NCBI GenBank assembly: GCA_014379275.1
Contig: JACMMA010000454.1
Coordinates: 1 to 7,450 of the forward strand
DNA length: 7,450 nucleotides
Source of the DNA: Armatimonadota bacterium
GTDB lineage: Bacteria > Armatimonadota > Armatimonadia > Armatimonadales > Armatimonadaceae
Direction: 5' to 3'
Below the pieces are notes generated by a model. The model was given only the letters and a program-made list of their open reading frames with translations, was not told the origin of the DNA and ran no database searches. Positions 6,331-7,450 of the stretch are shown here, piece by piece (the first letter of the stretch is position 1; each line of letters opens with the position of its first letter). The position numbers and the translations under genes were made by a program.

Positions 6331-7236
6331 ATGAACACCATACCTGTATTATTCGACACCGACATCGGCAACGATATTGACGACGCCGTCGCCCTCGCCT
6401 ATCTGCTGAACGAGCCGCGTTGCGAACTGCTCGGCGTCACAACCGTCAGCGGCGACACCGCGAAACGCGCCGCGTTAGCCGACGCCGTCTGCCGCGCCGC
6501 CGGACGCACGGATGTCCCGGTCTATGCGGGCTTGACCGGACCACTACTGCACGGACGTGGTCAGCCGGAAGTGCCGCAGTACGCGGTTTTGGAAGGCACG
6601 GAGCACCGCACCGATTACGGCAAGCCGTCCGACGCCGTGCTGTTTCTGCGCGACACGATCCGCGCCCGCCCGCACGAAATCACCCTGCTCGCGGTCGGCT
6701 CGATGACCAATGTAGCGGCACTGCTCGCGCTGGACCCGGAGATCCCCGCGCTGGTCAAGCGGATCGTGCTGATGTGCGGCGTGTTCACCGGCGGCCTGCC
6801 CAACCACGGTCCGGGGTCGCGCGAGTGGAACGCCCTACTGGACCCGATAGCCACCGCGATAGTCTTCCGCCACGCCGCGCCGGGGACGCTCCTGTCGGTC
6901 GGGCTGGACGTGACCGAGCGATGCACGATGGCGAAAGAGGAGTGTCGGGAGCGGTTCACGCGGGCGGGCGGTGCTTTATCGCTCGTGCTGAAGATGGCGG
7001 AAGTCTGGTTCGAGCACGCGGCGCGGATCACGTTCCACGACCCGCTCGCGGCGACGCTAATTTTCGACGAAACGATCTGCACGACGGAGCGCGGCAACGT
7101 TTCCGTCTGGACGAACGACGACCCGCTGTACGGCTTAACTCGCTGGACGAAGGAGGCCACGGACGGGCAACACGAGATCGCCATCGCCGTGGACAGCGAA
7201 CGGTTCTTCCAGCGATACTTCGCCGTGACTGGATAA
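6331..7236 (+). CDS. Inosine/uridine-preferring nucleoside hydrolase family protein
   Basis: Hydrolyses the N-glycosidic bond of ribonucleosides, giving ribose and a free base, in the cytoplasm (IUNH family). The N-terminal Ca2+/ribose-binding motif is DTDIGNDIDDAVAL (residues 9-22), the variant with two extra residues compared with DTDPGIDDA. VGSMTNVAALL (122-132) matches the conserved G-x-x-TN-x-A segment. EWNALLDP (165-172) gives the Glu/Asn pair that contacts ribose, and FHDPLA (235-240) carries the C-terminal metal-binding Asp. The length of 301 aa is near the family norm (~310). No signal peptide is present. ATG 6331 begins exactly at the first strand; no good Shine-Dalgarno is visible, so it may be leaderless or poorly initiated. 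It is co-directional with the SDR but separated by 389 nt. In this family some members have lost nucleosidase activity, so the physiological substrate is not certain. Confidence 0.93.
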   Translation: MNTIPVLFDTDIGNDIDDAVALAYLLNEPRCELLGVTTVSGDTAKRAALADAVCRAAGRTDVPVYAGLTGPLLHGRGQPEVPQYAVLEGTEHRTDYGKPSDAVLFLRDTIRARPHEITLLAVGSMTNVAALLALDPEIPALVKRIVLMCGVFTGGLPNHGPGSREWNALLDPIATAIVFRHAAPGTLLSVGLDVTERCTMAKEECRERFTRAGGALSLVLKMAEVWFEHAARITFHDPLAATLIFDETICTTERGNVSVWTNDDPLYGLTRWTKEATDGQHEIAIAVDSERFFQRYFAVTG

Positions 7237-7252
7237 TGGCAGATTCTTGTCC

Positions 7253-7276
7253 TACCCGGACGGGGGCAACCGGGTA
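7253..7276 (+). terminator. Candidate hairpin after the nucleoside hydrolase gene
   Basis: TACCCGG (7253-7259) and CCGGGTA (7270-7276) form a perfect 7-bp stem with a 10-nt loop, beginning 17 nt after the stop codon. No T-run follows on either strand, so it may be a factor-assisted or bidirectional end between convergent genes rather than a classical intrinsic terminator. Confidence 0.4.
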
Positions 7277-7338
7277 CCCTCTGGGTGGTTACATCGTTGG
7301 ACCTGCGGTGCGGGGTTGATGTTTAACGTGAGTTCGGG

Positions 7339-7450
7339 TTAAGCGCGGACCAAATCACCCGTTTTGGAGGCGTTTAGAGAGGGCTTTTTCGGTTGCTTAC
7401 AATAAGCGATTAAGGCGGCGAACACATTCCAAAGAAAACCTGTCCCCGCC
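7339..7450 (-). CDS. 3' end of a minus-strand gene, possibly a DDE (IS4-like) transposase
   Basis: On the minus strand a frame is open from the window edge to TAA at 7341-7339, giving 36 residues. They begin AGTGFLWNVFAALIAYCKQP and continue KKPSLNASKTG. A hydrophobic WN-x-x-AALIAY segment followed by KKPSLN resembles, from memory, the C-terminal tail of some IS4-type DDE transposases, which would make this one end of an insertion sequence lying mostly outside the window. The catalytic residues are not in view and the stretch is short. It could be chance open frame, so the identity is tentative. It would be convergent with the nucleoside hydrolase gene. Confidence 0.35.
   Translation of the reverse strand, partial: AGTGFLWNVFAALIAYCKQPKKPSLNASKTGDLVRA

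Noticed and set aside
7236..7319. 27-codon frame with its ATG overlapping the nucleoside hydrolase stop (TAATG)
   Set aside because: The overlap is suggestive of coupling, but the peptide is tiny, contains the hairpin sequence and resembles nothing known.
6420..7319. Long + strand frame overlapping the nucleoside hydrolase gene
   Set aside because: Arg-rich shadow frame of a clearly recognised enzyme gene.

Overview
The window most likely comes from an Armatimonadota (Armatimonadetes) chromosome. The best clue is the prepilin-like protein encoded at about 1057, whose N-terminus (AFTLIELLVV, then LFPVFAQARQKARQASC) is the form found in many copies in that phylum. The GC-rich coding style and the carbohydrate-active gene content fit this, but no rRNA or other marker is present, so the placement is an inference. 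All intact genes lie on the + strand.

Layout: a LacI-family regulator (26-1012) is followed after 44 nt by a prepilin-like gene (from 1057). About 140 codons in, that gene runs out of frame into the 3' end of a GH127-type (beta-L-arabinofuranosidase-like) gene (1479-1790), so both genes are broken at one junction. Next is a large secreted protein (1926-4883) that joins a pectate-lyase-superfamily beta-helix to a galactose-mutarotase-like beta-sandwich. A 290-nt gap with a perfect 7-bp hairpin precedes a short-chain dehydrogenase (5174-5941) of sugar-dehydrogenase type, which has Ile where the family's catalytic Asn is expected. A 389-nt stretch follows; it holds a ribosome-binding site and the first ~30 codons of what looks like a GH29/alpha-L-fucosidase-like gene, frameshifted and cut off. 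An inosine/uridine-type nucleoside hydrolase (6331-7236) closes the + strand set. At the right edge a minus-strand reading frame enters the window and stops at 7339; its sequence resembles the C-terminal end of a DDE transposase, but this is tentative.

How it fits together: the regulator, GH127 remnant, beta-helix protein, sugar-type SDR and fucosidase-like remnant look like parts of a locus for using plant-type polysaccharide (pectin side chains: arabinose, rhamnose, fucose). The locus appears to be eroding: there are two independent truncation scars, long non-coding gaps between survivors and a possible mobile element next door. I do not see a defence system, CRISPR array, tRNA or rRNA. The most unusual items are the prepilin/GH127 junction, the two-fold fusion protein, and the SDR with an altered catalytic tetrad.
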